Shown: positions 41,465 to 50,710 of the stretch, in pieces
Layout of the letters: each line of letters starts with the position of its first letter
Position numbering within the stretch: the first letter of the stretch is position 1
Assembly (NCBI RefSeq): GCF_002156875.1
Contig: NZ_NCSY01000015.1
Coordinates: 1-62,142 of the forward strand
Length of the DNA stretch: 62,142 nucleotides
Reading direction: 5' to 3'
From: Bacillus sp. EAC
GTDB lineage: Bacteria; Bacillota; Bacilli; Bacillales; Bacillaceae_G
The notes under the pieces: generated by a model
The model's database searches: none
The model's input: the letters and a program-made list of their open reading frames with translations, nothing else
Told to the model about the DNA's origin: nothing
Position numbers and translations under genes: made by a program

Positions 41465-42064
41465 TCAATCTTTTTTACATTGTATGATATAATACCCTTT
41501 TTCTTTTTTTACCACTTCTACTTCATTAAAAAGAGTTTTTAATAATTCTAACGCTGAAGGCGCTCCTTGTTTCTTTTGGATGACTACCCATAGCTCACCA
41601 CGTGAAAGTAATTTTTCATATGCGCCTTTTAAAATCCCATGAACTACTTCTTTCCCAGCTCTAATAGGTGGGTTTGTTAAAATTGCAGCGTATTGTCCAT
41701 TTACGTTTTCATAAATACTACTTTCATAGATTCGAACATTTTCAATATTATTTTCTTTCGCATTACTTTCAGCTAATTCAATCGCTCTTAAGTTTACATC
41801 TACCATTTCAATGATCCGATTCGGTTCACTTTTTGCAATCGAAAGCCCGATCGGTCCGTATCCGCAACCCACATCTAGGATATTCCCTTCAATTGCAGGC
41901 GGGGTATATGTTTCGATTAATACACGCGAACCAAAATCAACTTCATTTCGTGAAAACACACCGGAATCCGATTGGAATTTCAAATCGTTCCCTTTTAAAG
42001 TAAATGAAAATACTTTTTTATCAGTTTTACTACTTGGTTTGTTTGTAAAATAATGATCCGCCAT
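41465..42064 (-). CDS. ybxB: Class I SAM-dependent methyltransferase YbxB (RsmC-like)
   Basis: A 199-residue protein of the RsmC/RlmG small methyltransferase-like family. SAM-binding motif ILDVGCGYGPIGLSIA lies near residues 62-77, and the catalytic NPPIRAGK (NPPxRxGK) near residue 130 is the form used for guanine-N2 methylation of rRNA. Position between rplL and rpoB is conserved in Bacillus. The exact target in Bacillus is not certain. Confidence 0.92.
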   Translation of the reverse strand: MADHYFTNKPSSKTDKKVFSFTLKGNDLKFQSDSGVFSRNEVDFGSRVLIETYTPPAIEGNILDVGCGYGPIGLSIAKSEPNRIIEMVDVNLRAIELAESNAKENNIENVRIYESSIYENVNGQYAAILTNPPIRAGKEVVHGILKGAYEKLLSRGELWVVIQKKQGAPSALELLKTLFNEVEVVKKEKGYYIIQCKKD

Positions 42065-42126
42065 TTAAATCCTTCTTCCATTTAAATTCTTATCTAATAG
42101 TCTTTCCAAAAACAACTCTATATGTA

Positions 42127-42156
42127 CAAAAAAAGCTCGCATAAATGCGAGCTTTT
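42127..42156 (-). terminator. rplL terminator
   Basis: AAAGCTCGCAT / ATGCGAGCTTT stem with a 2-nt-centred loop and a run of T residues on the minus strand. Confidence 0.88.
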
Positions 42157-42173
42157 GTAAAAACTATTAGAAA

Positions 42174-42536
42174 TTATTTAACTTCAACAGAAGCGCCAAC
42201 TTCTTCAAGTTTAGCTTTCATTTCTTCAGCTTCTTCTTTACTGATTCCTTCTTTAATAGCTTTAGGAGTGTTATCAACTAATTCTTTAGCTTCTTTTAAT
42301 CCTAAACCAGTTAATTCACGAACTACTTTGATAACCTTGATTTTTTGGTCGCCAGCGCCAGCTAATACAAGATCAAATTCAGTTTGTTCAGCAGCAGCTT
42401 CAGCACCGCCACCAGCCATCATAGCCATAGGAGCAGCAGCAGTTACGCCAAACTCTTCTTCGATAGCTTTTACTAAGTCATTTAATTCTAATACAGTCAT
42501 GTTTTTAACTGCTTCAATGATTTGTTCTTTAGTCAT
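42174..42536 (-). CDS. rplL: 50S ribosomal protein L7/L12
   Basis: A 120-residue stalk protein with an N-terminal dimer domain, an Ala/Gly-rich hinge ([16 protein letters not shown]) and a factor-binding C-terminal domain ([20 protein letters not shown]). It lies 52 bp after rplJ. Confidence 0.98.
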   Translation of the reverse strand: MTKEQIIEAVKNMTVLELNDLVKAIEEEFGVTAAAPMAMMAGGGAEAAAEQTEFDLVLAGAGDQKIKVIKVVRELTGLGLKEAKELVDNTPKAIKEGISKEEAEEMKAKLEEVGASVEVK

Positions 42537-42588
42537 TGTAATTTCCTCCTTATTTATACCTTCAATAATTTTTTATGAAATTTTGGCA

Positions 42589-43089
42589 TTATGCGCCTTG
42601 TTCTTCTTTTTGTTCTGCAACTGCTTTTGTTGCAAGAGCAAGGTTGCGGATTGGTGCTTGTAGCACGCTAAGCAACATAGAAAGTAAACCTTCGCGAGAT
42701 GGAAGTTCGGCAAGAGCTTTCACTTCACCAGCTGTAGCAACGTTTCCTTCGATTACACCAGCTTTAATTTCTAAAGCTTCGTGTTTTTTAGCGAAATCGT
42801 TGATTACTTTAGCAGGAGCAATTACATCCTCCATACTAAACGCGATTGCGTTTGGACCAGTTAATGCTTCATTTATACCAGCTAAGCCAGCTTCTTCAGC
42901 AGCACGACGAGTTAATGTGTTTTTGTAAACTTTGAACTCAACGCCAGCTTCACGTAATTGCTTACGTAATTCAGTTACTTCAGAAACATTTAAACCACGG
43001 TAGTCAACAACGATTGTTGATTTACTGTCACGTAATTTAGCTGCAATTTCAGTAACAACTTGTTTTTTAGCTTCTAATACTGCGCTCAT
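42589..43089 (-). CDS. rplJ: 50S ribosomal protein L10
   Basis: A 166-residue stalk base that carries L7/L12 dimers on its C-terminal helix. [21 protein letters not shown] and [12 protein letters not shown] are characteristic. It is preceded by its autoregulatory leader and a consensus promoter. Confidence 0.97.
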   Translation of the reverse strand: MSAVLEAKKQVVTEIAAKLRDSKSTIVVDYRGLNVSEVTELRKQLREAGVEFKVYKNTLTRRAAEEAGLAGINEALTGPNAIAFSMEDVIAPAKVINDFAKKHEALEIKAGVIEGNVATAGEVKALAELPSREGLLSMLLSVLQAPIRNLALATKAVAEQKEEQGA

Positions 43090-43119
43090 TTATTACACCT
43101 CCTGTGGATTTTAGTGTGT

Positions 43120-43278
43120 TTACCGCAAAAGTGTAACCCATAGCAAAACCTCCACGAATTTTCAAAAAAGACATGGAGGTTGTATATGCACGAATTTATC
43201 AGTTATACACCTCGGTAGGATATTTAAGCATAAGCACCTACTGTCTACGGTAGTCTATTTAATTAGCAAGACAATCTC
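43120..43278 (-). promoter_or_regulatory. L10 leader
   Basis: The structured leader of rplJ. It includes paired segments around CTACCGTAGACAGTAG and, near the end, a hairpin AACCTCCA (rc of 43174-43181) / TGGAGGTT followed by TTGC. Bacillus rplJ leaders bind L10 with L7/L12 to shut off the operon; position and shape agree. Confidence 0.75.
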
Positions 43279-43279
43279 C

Positions 43280-43308
43280 ATTATAGAGAGCTCTCGACGA
43301 ATTGTCAA
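43280..43308 (-). promoter_or_regulatory. rplJ-rplL promoter, full consensus
   Basis: TTGACA (43303-43308), 17 nt, TATAAT (43280-43285) on the minus strand: a perfect match to the sigma-A consensus. Confidence 0.92.
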
Positions 43309-43319
43309 CTTAGTTTTTC

Positions 43320-44009
43320 TTAGAAACTAGCAGGGTCAACCTTAACACCAGGGCCCATAGTAGAAGTGATTGCTACATTCTTCATGTATGTTCCTTTAGC
43401 TGCTGCAGGTTTAACTTTTACCATTGTTTCAAAGATTGTTGTAAAGTTTTCTACTAACTTTTCGTTTTCGAATGAAACTTTACCGATTGGAACGTGAATG
43501 TTACCCGCTTTATCAACACGGTATTCAACTTTACCAGCTTTGATTTCGTTAACAGCTTTTGTTACATCAAATGTAACAGTACCTGTTTTAGGGTTTGGCA
43601 TTAAACCTTTAGGTCCTAATACACGTCCTAATTTACCAACTTCAGCCATCATGTCTGGAGTAGCAACGATTACATCAAAGTCGAACCAACCTTTTTGGAT
43701 TTTAGCGATCATTTCTGCATCGCCTACGAAATCAGCACCAGCAGCTTCAGCTTCTTTTGCTTTTTCGCCTTTAGCAAATACTAATACACGTTGTACTTTA
43801 CCAGTACCGTGTGGAAGAACTACTGCACCACGAATTTGTTGGTCAGCTTTCTTAGGGTCAACTCCTAAACGGAATGCCACTTCAACAGTTGCATCGAAGT
43901 TAACTGTTGTTGTTTTTTTAACAAGTTCTACAGCTTCACTTACAGGGTAAGCAGCTGTACGATCTACTAATTTAATAGCTTCTTGGTACTTTTTACCTTT
44001 GTTAGCCAT
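43320..44009 (-). CDS. rplA: 50S ribosomal protein L1
   Basis: A 229-residue protein of the mobile L1 stalk that guides E-site tRNA release. [30 protein letters not shown] and [16 protein letters not shown] are present. It follows rplK after a gap holding a stem-loop. Confidence 0.98.
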   Translation of the reverse strand: MANKGKKYQEAIKLVDRTAAYPVSEAVELVKKTTTVNFDATVEVAFRLGVDPKKADQQIRGAVVLPHGTGKVQRVLVFAKGEKAKEAEAAGADFVGDAEMIAKIQKGWFDFDVIVATPDMMAEVGKLGRVLGPKGLMPNPKTGTVTFDVTKAVNEIKAGKVEYRVDKAGNIHVPIGKVSFENEKLVENFTTIFETMVKVKPAAAKGTYMKNVAITSTMGPGVKVDPASF

Positions 44010-44058
44010 GTTTATTTCCTCCTAATGTGGTTTTAACGGTTTTACCTCCCACGAATAA

Positions 44059-44096
44059 AGGTTGCGATATTACACCAAAAGCGATGCTCGCAACCT
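44059..44096 (-). other. Stem-loop in the rplK-rplA gap
   Basis: AGGTTGCGA and TCGCAACCT form a 9-bp stem around a 20-nt loop on the minus strand. L1 represses rplK-rplA in many bacteria by binding mRNA that mimics its rRNA site; whether this is such a site is unproved. Confidence 0.5.
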
Positions 44097-44124
44097 CCTC
44101 AATCACACCTTATTGAAGATGGGA

Positions 44125-44550
44125 TTAGTCTTCAATAACGATACCCATACTACGTGCAGTACCTTCAACCATACGCATAGCAGCTTCTACAGAAGCAGCG
44201 TTTAAGTCAGGCATTTTAGTTTCAGCAATCTCACGTACTTTATCGCGTTTTACTGTTGCTACTTTTTTACGATTTGGTTCACCTGAACCAGACTCAATAC
44301 CAGCCGCTACTTTAAGAAGAACAGCAGCAGGAGGAGTTTTCGTAATAAATGTAAACGAACGATCTTCGAATACAGTGATTTCAACAGGGATAATTAGACC
44401 AGCTTGGTCAGCTGTACGAGCGTTGAACTCTTTACAGAATCCCATGATGTTAACACCTGCTTGTCCTAATGCAGGACCAACTGGCGGTGCTGGGTTTGCT
44501 TTCCCTGCAGGAATTTGCAATTTTACCATTTTAATTACTTTTTTAGCCAC
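44125..44550 (-). CDS. rplK: 50S ribosomal protein L11
   Basis: A 141-residue protein of the GTPase-associated centre. [19 protein letters not shown] and the rRNA-binding MKMPDLN-type segment [19 protein letters not shown] identify it. The start is GTG at 44550, eight bases after AAGGAGG, equal in length to B. subtilis; the frame also opens three codons earlier. Confidence 0.97.
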   Translation of the reverse strand: MAKKVIKMVKLQIPAGKANPAPPVGPALGQAGVNIMGFCKEFNARTADQAGLIIPVEITVFEDRSFTFITKTPPAAVLLKVAAGIESGSGEPNRKKVATVKRDKVREIAETKMPDLNAASVEAAMRMVEGTARSMGIVIED

Positions 44551-44716
44551 GAGACACACCTCCTTAAGTCCGTGATGTGGTAATAGGGATTCACCCTCCC
44601 ACTCATATCGTTTGCATTCTCATGCATATTCTTATACAGAAGTTAATATCATCTTTTCGATGCATATTGACCTTTAAAAGTCTAACACTTTCATTCTAAA
44701 AATGCAAGGTTTAGTA

Positions 44717-45250
44717 TTATAATTTTTCAACAAGATGTAAATCCAGTTCTACTGGAGTTTCTTTATTAAAGAATTCTACAAGTACTGTAACTTTTTTCTT
44801 TTCGAAATCAACTTCTTTAATTGAGCCTGTGTAGTTAGCAAATGGACCCTCTTTCAGACGAACAACTTCATTAATTTCTAAATCGATATCAATTACTTGT
44901 TCATCAAGACCCATATGTTTTAGAATATGTGTAATTTCTTCCTCTAAAAGAGGCGTTGGCTTAGAGCCTGATCCTGCAGATCCTACGAAGCCAGTTACAC
45001 CCGGAGTATTACGTACTACATACCAAGAATCATCCGTCATAACGATTTCAACTAATACATAACCAGGAAACACCTTACGTTTTGTAACTTTTTCTTTACC
45101 GTTCTTCATTTCTACTTCTGTTTCTTCTGGAACAATTACTCTGAAAATTTTATCTTGCATTCCCATAGTTTCTACACGTTTTTCTAGATTTGCTTTTACT
45201 TTATTCTCATATCCCGAATAAGTATGAACTACATACCAACTTTTTTCCAT
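44717..45250 (-). CDS. nusG: Transcription termination/antitermination factor NusG
   Basis: A 177-residue factor with an N-terminal NGN domain (WYVVHTYSGYENKVK, PGYVLVEIVMTDDSWYVVRN) that rides RNA polymerase and a C-terminal KOW domain (VRLKEGPFANYTGSIKEVD). In B. subtilis it promotes pausing and stimulates intrinsic termination. Its leader contains a short intrinsic-type terminator. Confidence 0.97.
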   Translation of the reverse strand: MEKSWYVVHTYSGYENKVKANLEKRVETMGMQDKIFRVIVPEETEVEMKNGKEKVTKRKVFPGYVLVEIVMTDDSWYVVRNTPGVTGFVGSAGSGSKPTPLLEEEITHILKHMGLDEQVIDIDLEINEVVRLKEGPFANYTGSIKEVDFEKKKVTVLVEFFNKETPVELDLHLVEKL

Positions 45251-45299
45251 GTTAGAGGACTACTGTCCTTCCCTCCCCGGTCAACTTTCTTTGCAAATT

Positions 45300-45323
45300 A
45301 AAAAACCCGTTTCCGGGCTTTTC
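45300..45323 (-). terminator. Intrinsic terminator in the nusG leader
   Basis: AAAAGCCCGGAAACGGGTTTTTT on the minus strand: CCCG / CGGG around a GAAA tetraloop, flanked by A and T runs. It lies between secE and nusG, only about 50 nt before the nusG start. Confidence 0.7.
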
Positions 45324-45338
45324 GTTAAACATTATCAT

Positions 45339-45347
45339 TCATTATAG
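45339..45347 (-). promoter_or_regulatory. Possible extended -10 promoter for nusG
   Basis: TGCTATAAT on the minus strand is an extended -10 element lying after the secE stop and before the terminator. A TTGAAT lies 19 nt upstream as a weak -35. Confidence 0.5.
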
Positions 45348-45363
45348 CACAATTAGTTTTAAC

Positions 45364-45546
45364 TTATTCAAGAATAAGTCGAATTAACTTAGAAATACCA
45401 GTATCGATTACAGAGAAGAATAAAACAAAGAAGATCACTGTAGCTAAAACTGTAATCGTTGAATTAACTATTTCTTTTCTTTTAGGCCAAGAAACTTTTT
45501 TCATTTCGCTTTTTATTTCGCGAAAAAACTTACCGATACGACCCAT
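45364..45546 (-). CDS. secE: Preprotein translocase subunit SecE
   Basis: A 60-residue single-span Sec subunit that clamps SecY. It has the amphipathic helix KSEMKKVSWPKRKEI followed by one transmembrane helix to the C terminus. The ATG at 45546 follows GGGGG; the frame runs 21 codons further without a site, and the chosen length agrees with B. subtilis (59). Confidence 0.95.
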   Translation of the reverse strand: MGRIGKFFREIKSEMKKVSWPKRKEIVNSTITVLATVIFFVLFFSVIDTGISKLIRLILE

Positions 45547-45684
45547 TGACGCAACCCCCAATATATACTTGTTTAGAGAAATGCGTAAACGTCCCGCTTG
45601 TCCGTACAAATAAAGCGTTTTTACAATACTGTATACAGAAAAGCAATGATGATAAACCGATCAAGGACACCCGCAATTATTCAT

Positions 45685-45831
45685 TTATTTTGTTTCTTTA
45701 TGTGTGGTGTGTTCATTACACGTTTTGCAGAATTTTTTCATCTCCAAGCGTTCTACTGAAGTAGAATTTTTCATCGTGGAGTAGTTTCTATTATTGCAAG
45801 TAGTGCACGACAGGACAACTTTTTTTCTCAT
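45685..45831 (-). CDS. rpmG: 50S ribosomal protein L33
   Basis: A 48-residue protein starting [12 protein letters not shown]. It carries the two zinc CxxC pairs (Cys9/Cys12 and Cys35/Cys38) and ends THKETK. The ATG at 45831 follows an AGGTGG site. It lies between sigH and secE as in B. subtilis. Confidence 0.93.
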   Translation of the reverse strand: MRKKVVLSCTTCNNRNYSTMKNSTSVERLEMKKFCKTCNEHTTHKETK

Positions 45832-45916
45832 GATGACACCCACCTAGTTTATATAATTATCCATTAAAAATGTAACATGTGTCCTCAAAACTGTCAAACT
45901 GAATTATCAAAACGCT

Positions 45917-46567
45917 TTACACAGATAACTCTCGAATTTCCATGTATCGTTCAAGCTTTCTTTTCACTCGTTGTAAGGCATTATCTATCGACTTCACATG
46001 TCTATTTAACTCTTCTGAAATCTCTTGATAAGAACGACCATCTAAATAGAGTGATAATACTTTTCTTTCTAAATCGCTTAATAATTCTGACATTTTAAGT
46101 TCTATGTCTATATTCTCTTCTTGGTTAATAACAAGTTCTTCTGGATCCATGTTTTTTGTCTCAGTTAAGACATCTAATAATGTGCGATCAGACTCTTCAT
46201 CATAAATTGGCTTGTCCAACGAAACATAAGAGTTAAGTGGGATGTGCTTTTGTCTAGTTGCCGTTTTGATAGCTGTAATAATTTGTCTAGTAATGCATAA
46301 TTCTGCAAACGCCTTAAAGGACGAAAGCTTGTCTTCTTTGTAATCACGAATTGCTTTGTATAAACCTATCATTCCTTCTTGAATGATATCCTCACGGTCA
46401 GCACCGATTAAAAAATAAGATCTGGATTTTGCTTTAACAAAATTACGGTATTTTTGGATTAAAAAGGTTAGTGCATCTTGGTCTCCCTCTCGAACATATT
46501 CGAGTATTGCCTCATCTTCTAAAGGACCATATTCTACCATTAGCTTCAATTCCTGTTCAACGTTCAA
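45917..46567 (-). CDS. sigH: RNA polymerase sigma factor SigH
   Basis: A 216-residue sigma-70 family factor that drives transition-phase, competence and early sporulation genes. Region 2 reads ALTFLIQKYRNFVKAKSRSYFLIGADREDIIQEGMIG in consecutive parts, and region 4 includes LDGRSYQEISEELNRHVKSI. It starts at TTG 46567, placed eight bases after GGAGG, since no ATG is well sited. It follows rae1. Confidence 0.96.
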   Translation of the reverse strand: MNVEQELKLMVEYGPLEDEAILEYVREGDQDALTFLIQKYRNFVKAKSRSYFLIGADREDIIQEGMIGLYKAIRDYKEDKLSSFKAFAELCITRQIITAIKTATRQKHIPLNSYVSLDKPIYDEESDRTLLDVLTETKNMDPEELVINQEENIDIELKMSELLSDLERKVLSLYLDGRSYQEISEELNRHVKSIDNALQRVKRKLERYMEIRELSV

Positions 46568-46599
46568 AATTAGCACCTCCGACCGTACAATTTTTCTTA

Positions 46600-46628
46600 A
46601 TTATACAGCACAAAGAAGAAGGAAACAA
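46600..46628 (-). promoter_or_regulatory. sigH promoter (sigma-A)
   Basis: TTGTTT (46623-46628), 17 nt, TATAAT (46600-46605) with a nearby TG upstream, on the minus strand. Confidence 0.8.
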
Positions 46629-46632
46629 TAAG

Positions 46633-47157
46633 TCATCGTTCCCCTCTTCGCCATTTTTCTAAAATTTCTGTTTGTTTTGAATTTAATTTTGTGCTAATTG
46701 TCAGTCTTTGATCAGGTATTTCGTTAATTTGGCTACTTATCATTTTTTTATTTTGAGTAACCGAAAGATAAAGTTCCATTGCTGGTATTCGAAGTGCACC
46801 TTGTCCAAATATTTGCCCTTGCTCTGTAAAGTCAGATGTTGCGACATAGATTTGATGGTTAACATGACGGAGTTCGATCGCCATTTTTTCTATTTTTTCA
46901 TCAGCAGATTGATTTTTGCGCGTAAAAATTACTTCTACTTTGGAATGCTTGTCTACTTTTTCAATCCCGTTTACAAAGTGAGCATCGAAAACGACAATAA
47001 TATACATACCAGTGGACGCTTTATACTCTGCAAGTAAAGTAATTAGATGATCTCGGGACTTATCAAAATCTATGTCCCGAAGTTTTCTTAAATTTGGCCA
47101 AGCTCCAATCATGTTGTAACCATCAACAATTAATATTTCTTTCTTTTTATGATCCAA
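46633..47157 (-). CDS. rae1: Ribosome-dependent mRNA endonuclease Rae1 (YacP)
   Basis: A 174-residue NYN/PIN-like nuclease that cleaves mRNA at the ribosomal A site in B. subtilis. ILIVDGYNMIGAWP (9-22), VVFDAHFV and YVATSDFTEQ carry the acidic residues of the fold. The start is TTG at 47157, inside the last codons of rlmB, with only a weak upstream site; a slightly different start is possible. Confidence 0.92.
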   Translation of the reverse strand: MDHKKKEILIVDGYNMIGAWPNLRKLRDIDFDKSRDHLITLLAEYKASTGMYIIVVFDAHFVNGIEKVDKHSKVEVIFTRKNQSADEKIEKMAIELRHVNHQIYVATSDFTEQGQIFGQGALRIPAMELYLSVTQNKKMISSQINEIPDQRLTISTKLNSKQTEILEKWRRGER

Positions 47158-47890
47158 GTGGATGTCTCTTACGGTGAATTTCGTACATTAATAAACTTGC
47201 CGCAACAGAAGCATTTAACGACGTAACCTTACCTACCATTGGCAGTTTAATTAGGAAATCACATTTTTCTTTTAAAATCCTACTCATGCCTTTACCTTCA
47301 CTGCCAATAATTAATCCAAGTGAGATTTCGCCATCCATGTTCCGATAGTCATCAGCACCTTTTGCATCCGTACCAAAAATCCAGACTCCTCTTTGCTTTA
47401 AATCATCCACAGTTCTTGCTAAGTTTGTTACTCTAGCTACCGGGATGTATTCAATTGCACCAGTAGAAGATTTCGCAACCGCTGCTGTTAATCCTACCGC
47501 TCTTCGTTTTGGAATGATAATTCCATGCGCTCCAACTGCATCGGCAGTACGCATGATCGAGCCTAAATTATGAGGATCTTCTATTTCATCTAGGATTAAA
47601 AAGAAGGGTTGTTCATTACGACTACTTGCAACTTCAAATAAATCATCGATCTCCACATATTCATATGCAGCAACCTGAGCTACAACTCCTTGATGATTTC
47701 CTTGGACCATGCCATCCAGCTTTTTATTCGGAGCAGTTTGAACGATTACTTTATTTTCATTAGCTAATTCTAAAAGCTTATGAATTTGTCCTTTATTTGC
47801 TCCCTCACTAACCCAAATTTTATTAATATCTCTACCTGAACGAATAGCTTCCATTACTGGATTACGCCCAATTATAAATTCTTCTGACAT
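47147..47890 (-). CDS. rlmB: 23S rRNA (guanosine-2'-O-)-methyltransferase RlmB (SpoU family)
   Basis: A 247-residue TrmH/SpoU methyltransferase with an N-terminal L30e-like RNA-binding domain and a trefoil-knot domain. FIIGRNPVMEAIRSG, LDEIEDPHNLGSIMRTADA, IIGSEGKGMSRIL and KLPMVGKVTSLNASVAA are motifs 1-3. The ATG at 47890 follows AAGGAG. Confidence 0.94.
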   Translation of the reverse strand: MSEEFIIGRNPVMEAIRSGRDINKIWVSEGANKGQIHKLLELANENKVIVQTAPNKKLDGMVQGNHQGVVAQVAAYEYVEIDDLFEVASSRNEQPFFLILDEIEDPHNLGSIMRTADAVGAHGIIIPKRRAVGLTAAVAKSSTGAIEYIPVARVTNLARTVDDLKQRGVWIFGTDAKGADDYRNMDGEISLGLIIGSEGKGMSRILKEKCDFLIKLPMVGKVTSLNASVAASLLMYEIHRKRHPLGS

Positions 47891-47891
47891 A

Positions 47892-48305
47892 TTATACTCC
47901 TTTTTCACTCTCGATAAATTCAATAGAAAATTGAACAATTGTCTTGAGTCTTTCTTCGTTTTTTAATAAGTAATGATATCCAATTAATGCCTCAATAGCA
48001 GTTGCATATCGATATGTTTGAACATCTGTATTTTTTGGAACCGTACCTGATTTTGCATTACGGCCTCTTTTAACAACTGCAATCTCTTCCTCAGACAGGA
48101 ACTCAGTTGATAACATTTCTCTTATTACTTTTGCTTGTCCCTTCGCAGATACAAAACTAGTTGCTGCCCTGTGAAGTTGATTAGGGCGAACAGATCCTTT
48201 CTCAAGGAGGTGATGGCGCACATAAATTTCATATACAGCATCACCAATGTAAGCAAGTGCTAAACTGTTTAACTGTTTCACATCAATATTACTACTTTCA
48301 ATCAT
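47892..48305 (-). CDS. mrnC: Mini-ribonuclease 3 (MrnC)
   Basis: A 137-residue RNase III catalytic domain without the double-stranded RNA-binding domain; it matures 23S rRNA ends. The metal-binding helix [18 protein letters not shown] near residues 12-29 is conserved. The ATG at 48305 follows AGAGGA and lies 4 bp after cysS. A longer upstream frame overlaps cysS and is rejected. Confidence 0.95.
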   Translation of the reverse strand: MIESSNIDVKQLNSLALAYIGDAVYEIYVRHHLLEKGSVRPNQLHRAATSFVSAKGQAKVIREMLSTEFLSEEEIAVVKRGRNAKSGTVPKNTDVQTYRYATAIEALIGYHYLLKNEERLKTIVQFSIEFIESEKGV

Positions 48306-48309
48306 GAAG

Positions 48310-49710
48310 TTATCCTCTTTTCCAACGAATACCTTGAGGAGTATCTTCAATGATAATGTTTAATTCTTTTAATTGGTCACGAATTTGATCAGCTAAAGCA
48401 AAATCACGGTTTTTGCGAGCATCCGTACGTTTTTGAATTAAAGCTTCAATTTCTTCATCTAAAATTGCTTCATCTTTTACTAAATTAATTCCAAGAACTG
48501 AAGATAATTCATCAAAAGTACGTAAAAACTCATTTATAACTTCTTTAGAAGTGTGTGATTCCATTAAATATTGGTTTGATAATTTTGCTAACTGATATAA
48601 TACTGAAATAGCATTTGCTGTGTTAAAATCATCATCCATCACCTTATTAAACACTTGCTTTTCATCAGAAATTTCTTTTAACCATTTCTCATTTTCTTCA
48701 GTTAAATTCGTACTACTTTCTAAACGATGTTTAAGGTTTTGATAAGCGGTTTGTATACGCTCAAAACCATTTTTCGCTTCTTGTAATAACTCTTCGCTAT
48801 AGTTAATTGGATGACGATAATGCACAGATAACATAAAGAAACGTAATAACATCGGATCAATTAATTTAATAATGTCGTGTACTAACACAAAATTACCAAG
48901 TGATTTAGACATCTTTTCATTATCAATATTTATATAACCATTATGCATCCAGTAATTTGAGAATGTTTTGCCACTAAGTGCTTCTGACTGCGCAATTTCA
49001 TTTTCATGATGTGGGAATGATAAGTCTTGGCCCCCTGCATGAATATCTATCGTCTCACCTAAATACTTTTTAGCCATTGCAGAGCACTCGATATGCCAAC
49101 CTGGTCTACCTTTCCCCCATGGACTTTCCCAAGAAATTTCTCCTGGTTTAGCTGCTTTCCAAAGAGCAAAGTCTAAAGGATCTTCTTTCTTTTCACCAAT
49201 TTCAATTCTTTCTCCGATGCGAAGGTCATCAATCGACTGGTGAGATAGCTTTCCGTATCCATCAAATTCTTTTGTTTTGAAATACACATCGCCCTCGGAT
49301 TCATATGCATATCCTTTTTTGATTAGTTCATCAATAAACTCGATAATGTTATCCATATTGTCCATTACACGTGGGTGATTTGTAGCCGTTTTGCAACCTA
49401 ACGCTTGAACATCCTCGAAATAAGCATTAATAAATTTATCAGCAATCGTTGGTACATCCGATCCTAGTTCATTTGCAGCTTTTATTAACTTATCGTCAAC
49501 ATCAGTGAAATTTGATACATAGTTTACTTCATATCCACGATACTCAAGATAACGTCTAACCGTATCAAACACGATTGCAGGCCTTGCATTACCAATGTGA
49601 ATGTAATTATATACGGTCGGCCCACATACATACATTTTCACTTTTCCTTCTTCTAAAGGTTTGAAATCTTCCTTTTTCCTTGATAATGTATTATAAATTT
49701 GAATAGCCAT
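48310..49710 (-). CDS. cysS: Cysteinyl-tRNA synthetase
   Basis: A 466-residue class I synthetase. [17 protein letters not shown] (28-44) combines the first zinc cysteine and the HIGH-type motif; KMSKSLGNF is the second signature, near residue 265. The zinc set is completed by later Cys/His residues ([22 protein letters not shown]). It follows cysE closely, under the T-box. Confidence 0.98.
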   Translation of the reverse strand: MAIQIYNTLSRKKEDFKPLEEGKVKMYVCGPTVYNYIHIGNARPAIVFDTVRRYLEYRGYEVNYVSNFTDVDDKLIKAANELGSDVPTIADKFINAYFEDVQALGCKTATNHPRVMDNMDNIIEFIDELIKKGYAYESEGDVYFKTKEFDGYGKLSHQSIDDLRIGERIEIGEKKEDPLDFALWKAAKPGEISWESPWGKGRPGWHIECSAMAKKYLGETIDIHAGGQDLSFPHHENEIAQSEALSGKTFSNYWMHNGYINIDNEKMSKSLGNFVLVHDIIKLIDPMLLRFFMLSVHYRHPINYSEELLQEAKNGFERIQTAYQNLKHRLESSTNLTEENEKWLKEISDEKQVFNKVMDDDFNTANAISVLYQLAKLSNQYLMESHTSKEVINEFLRTFDELSSVLGINLVKDEAILDEEIEALIQKRTDARKNRDFALADQIRDQLKELNIIIEDTPQGIRWKRG

Positions 49711-49716
49711 TTTATT

Positions 49717-50355
49717 CTACTTCCTTTCAGATATACTCATTAAACTTTTTAATTCTTGTATCTCCGCTTCTAGTTGAAGCAATCTATCCGCAACCGGGTC
49801 CGGTAAATCGCAGTGATCAAACTGGTTATTCACTCTAATTCCATCTTGAACAACAATCTTTCCAGGTATACCAACGACTGTTGTATTATTTGGAACATCT
49901 TTCAAAACAACTGAGTTAGCACCAATCTTCGCATTTTCTCCAATTGTTATTGAACCCAATACTTTCGCTCCAGTAGCAACAAGCACTCCATTTAATAATG
50001 TTGGGTGTCGTTTACCTTTTTCTTTACCTGTTCCTCCTAGTGTTACCCCTTGATACAAAGTAACATCATCACCTATTTCACAAGTTTCTCCAATTACAAC
50101 TCCAGCACCGTGATCGATAAAGAACCGTCTTCCTATCTTTGCGCCTGGATGAATTTCGATTCCTGTTAAGAATCGAGCAAACTGTGAAATACTTCTCGCA
50201 ATAAAGTACCATCTTCTACGATAGAAATAATGTGCAAATCGATAAAGCCATATTGCATGTAGACCAGCATACGTAAGAATAACTTCTAAATAGCCAGTAG
50301 CGGCTGGATCACGTTCGAATATCGTCGCTACATCTTCCTTCATGTAGTTTAGCAT
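49717..50355 (-). CDS. cysE: Serine O-acetyltransferase
   Basis: A 212-residue left-handed beta-helix enzyme that acetylates serine for cysteine synthesis. Hexapeptide repeats begin at [19 protein letters not shown], and [17 protein letters not shown] holds the catalytic loop. The N-terminal helical domain is shorter than in E. coli, as in Bacillus. It is under T-box control, together with cysS. Confidence 0.96.
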   Translation of the reverse strand: MLNYMKEDVATIFERDPAATGYLEVILTYAGLHAIWLYRFAHYFYRRRWYFIARSISQFARFLTGIEIHPGAKIGRRFFIDHGAGVVIGETCEIGDDVTLYQGVTLGGTGKEKGKRHPTLLNGVLVATGAKVLGSITIGENAKIGANSVVLKDVPNNTTVVGIPGKIVVQDGIRVNNQFDHCDLPDPVADRLLQLEAEIQELKSLMSISERK

Positions 50356-50422
50356 CCTTCATTTCCCCTTAAAGAATTTATTAAGATATTACTTTTTATT
50401 CATTTTTAATTATGCAGAAAAT

Positions 50423-50665
50423 AAAAAACGCCCCTGTGTAATTAATACACAGAGACGCTTATTTGCGCGGTTCCACTCTGTTTAGATAATAAAAATTATC
50501 TCAACTCAAGTAATATAACGGTTTCCACCGCCTTAACCTACTAAAACGATATCGTTCGGTTAAGGACTCAAGGGGGCACTTCCATGTTGAACGTTAAAAT
50601 CACTTTCAGCAATGTGATTCTCTCTGTATAACGTTTGAACATTTACTTTTCCCTATCAACATTTT
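50423..50665 (-). promoter_or_regulatory. T-box leader (cysteine) of cysE-cysS
   Basis: The minus strand holds the T-box sequence AGTGGAACCGCG (near 50465-50478) and a terminator GCGTCTCTGTGT / ACACAGGGGCGT with TTTTTT (50423-50460). The upstream stem I region includes GGAAGTGCC, consistent with a TGC cysteine specifier. Uncharged tRNA-Cys would favour read-through into cysE and cysS. The 355-bp gap is largely this leader. Confidence 0.88.
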
Positions 50666-50710
50666 ACCTATATGAATGTTATTTATATATATTACGTTAT
50701 TAAAAAAATG

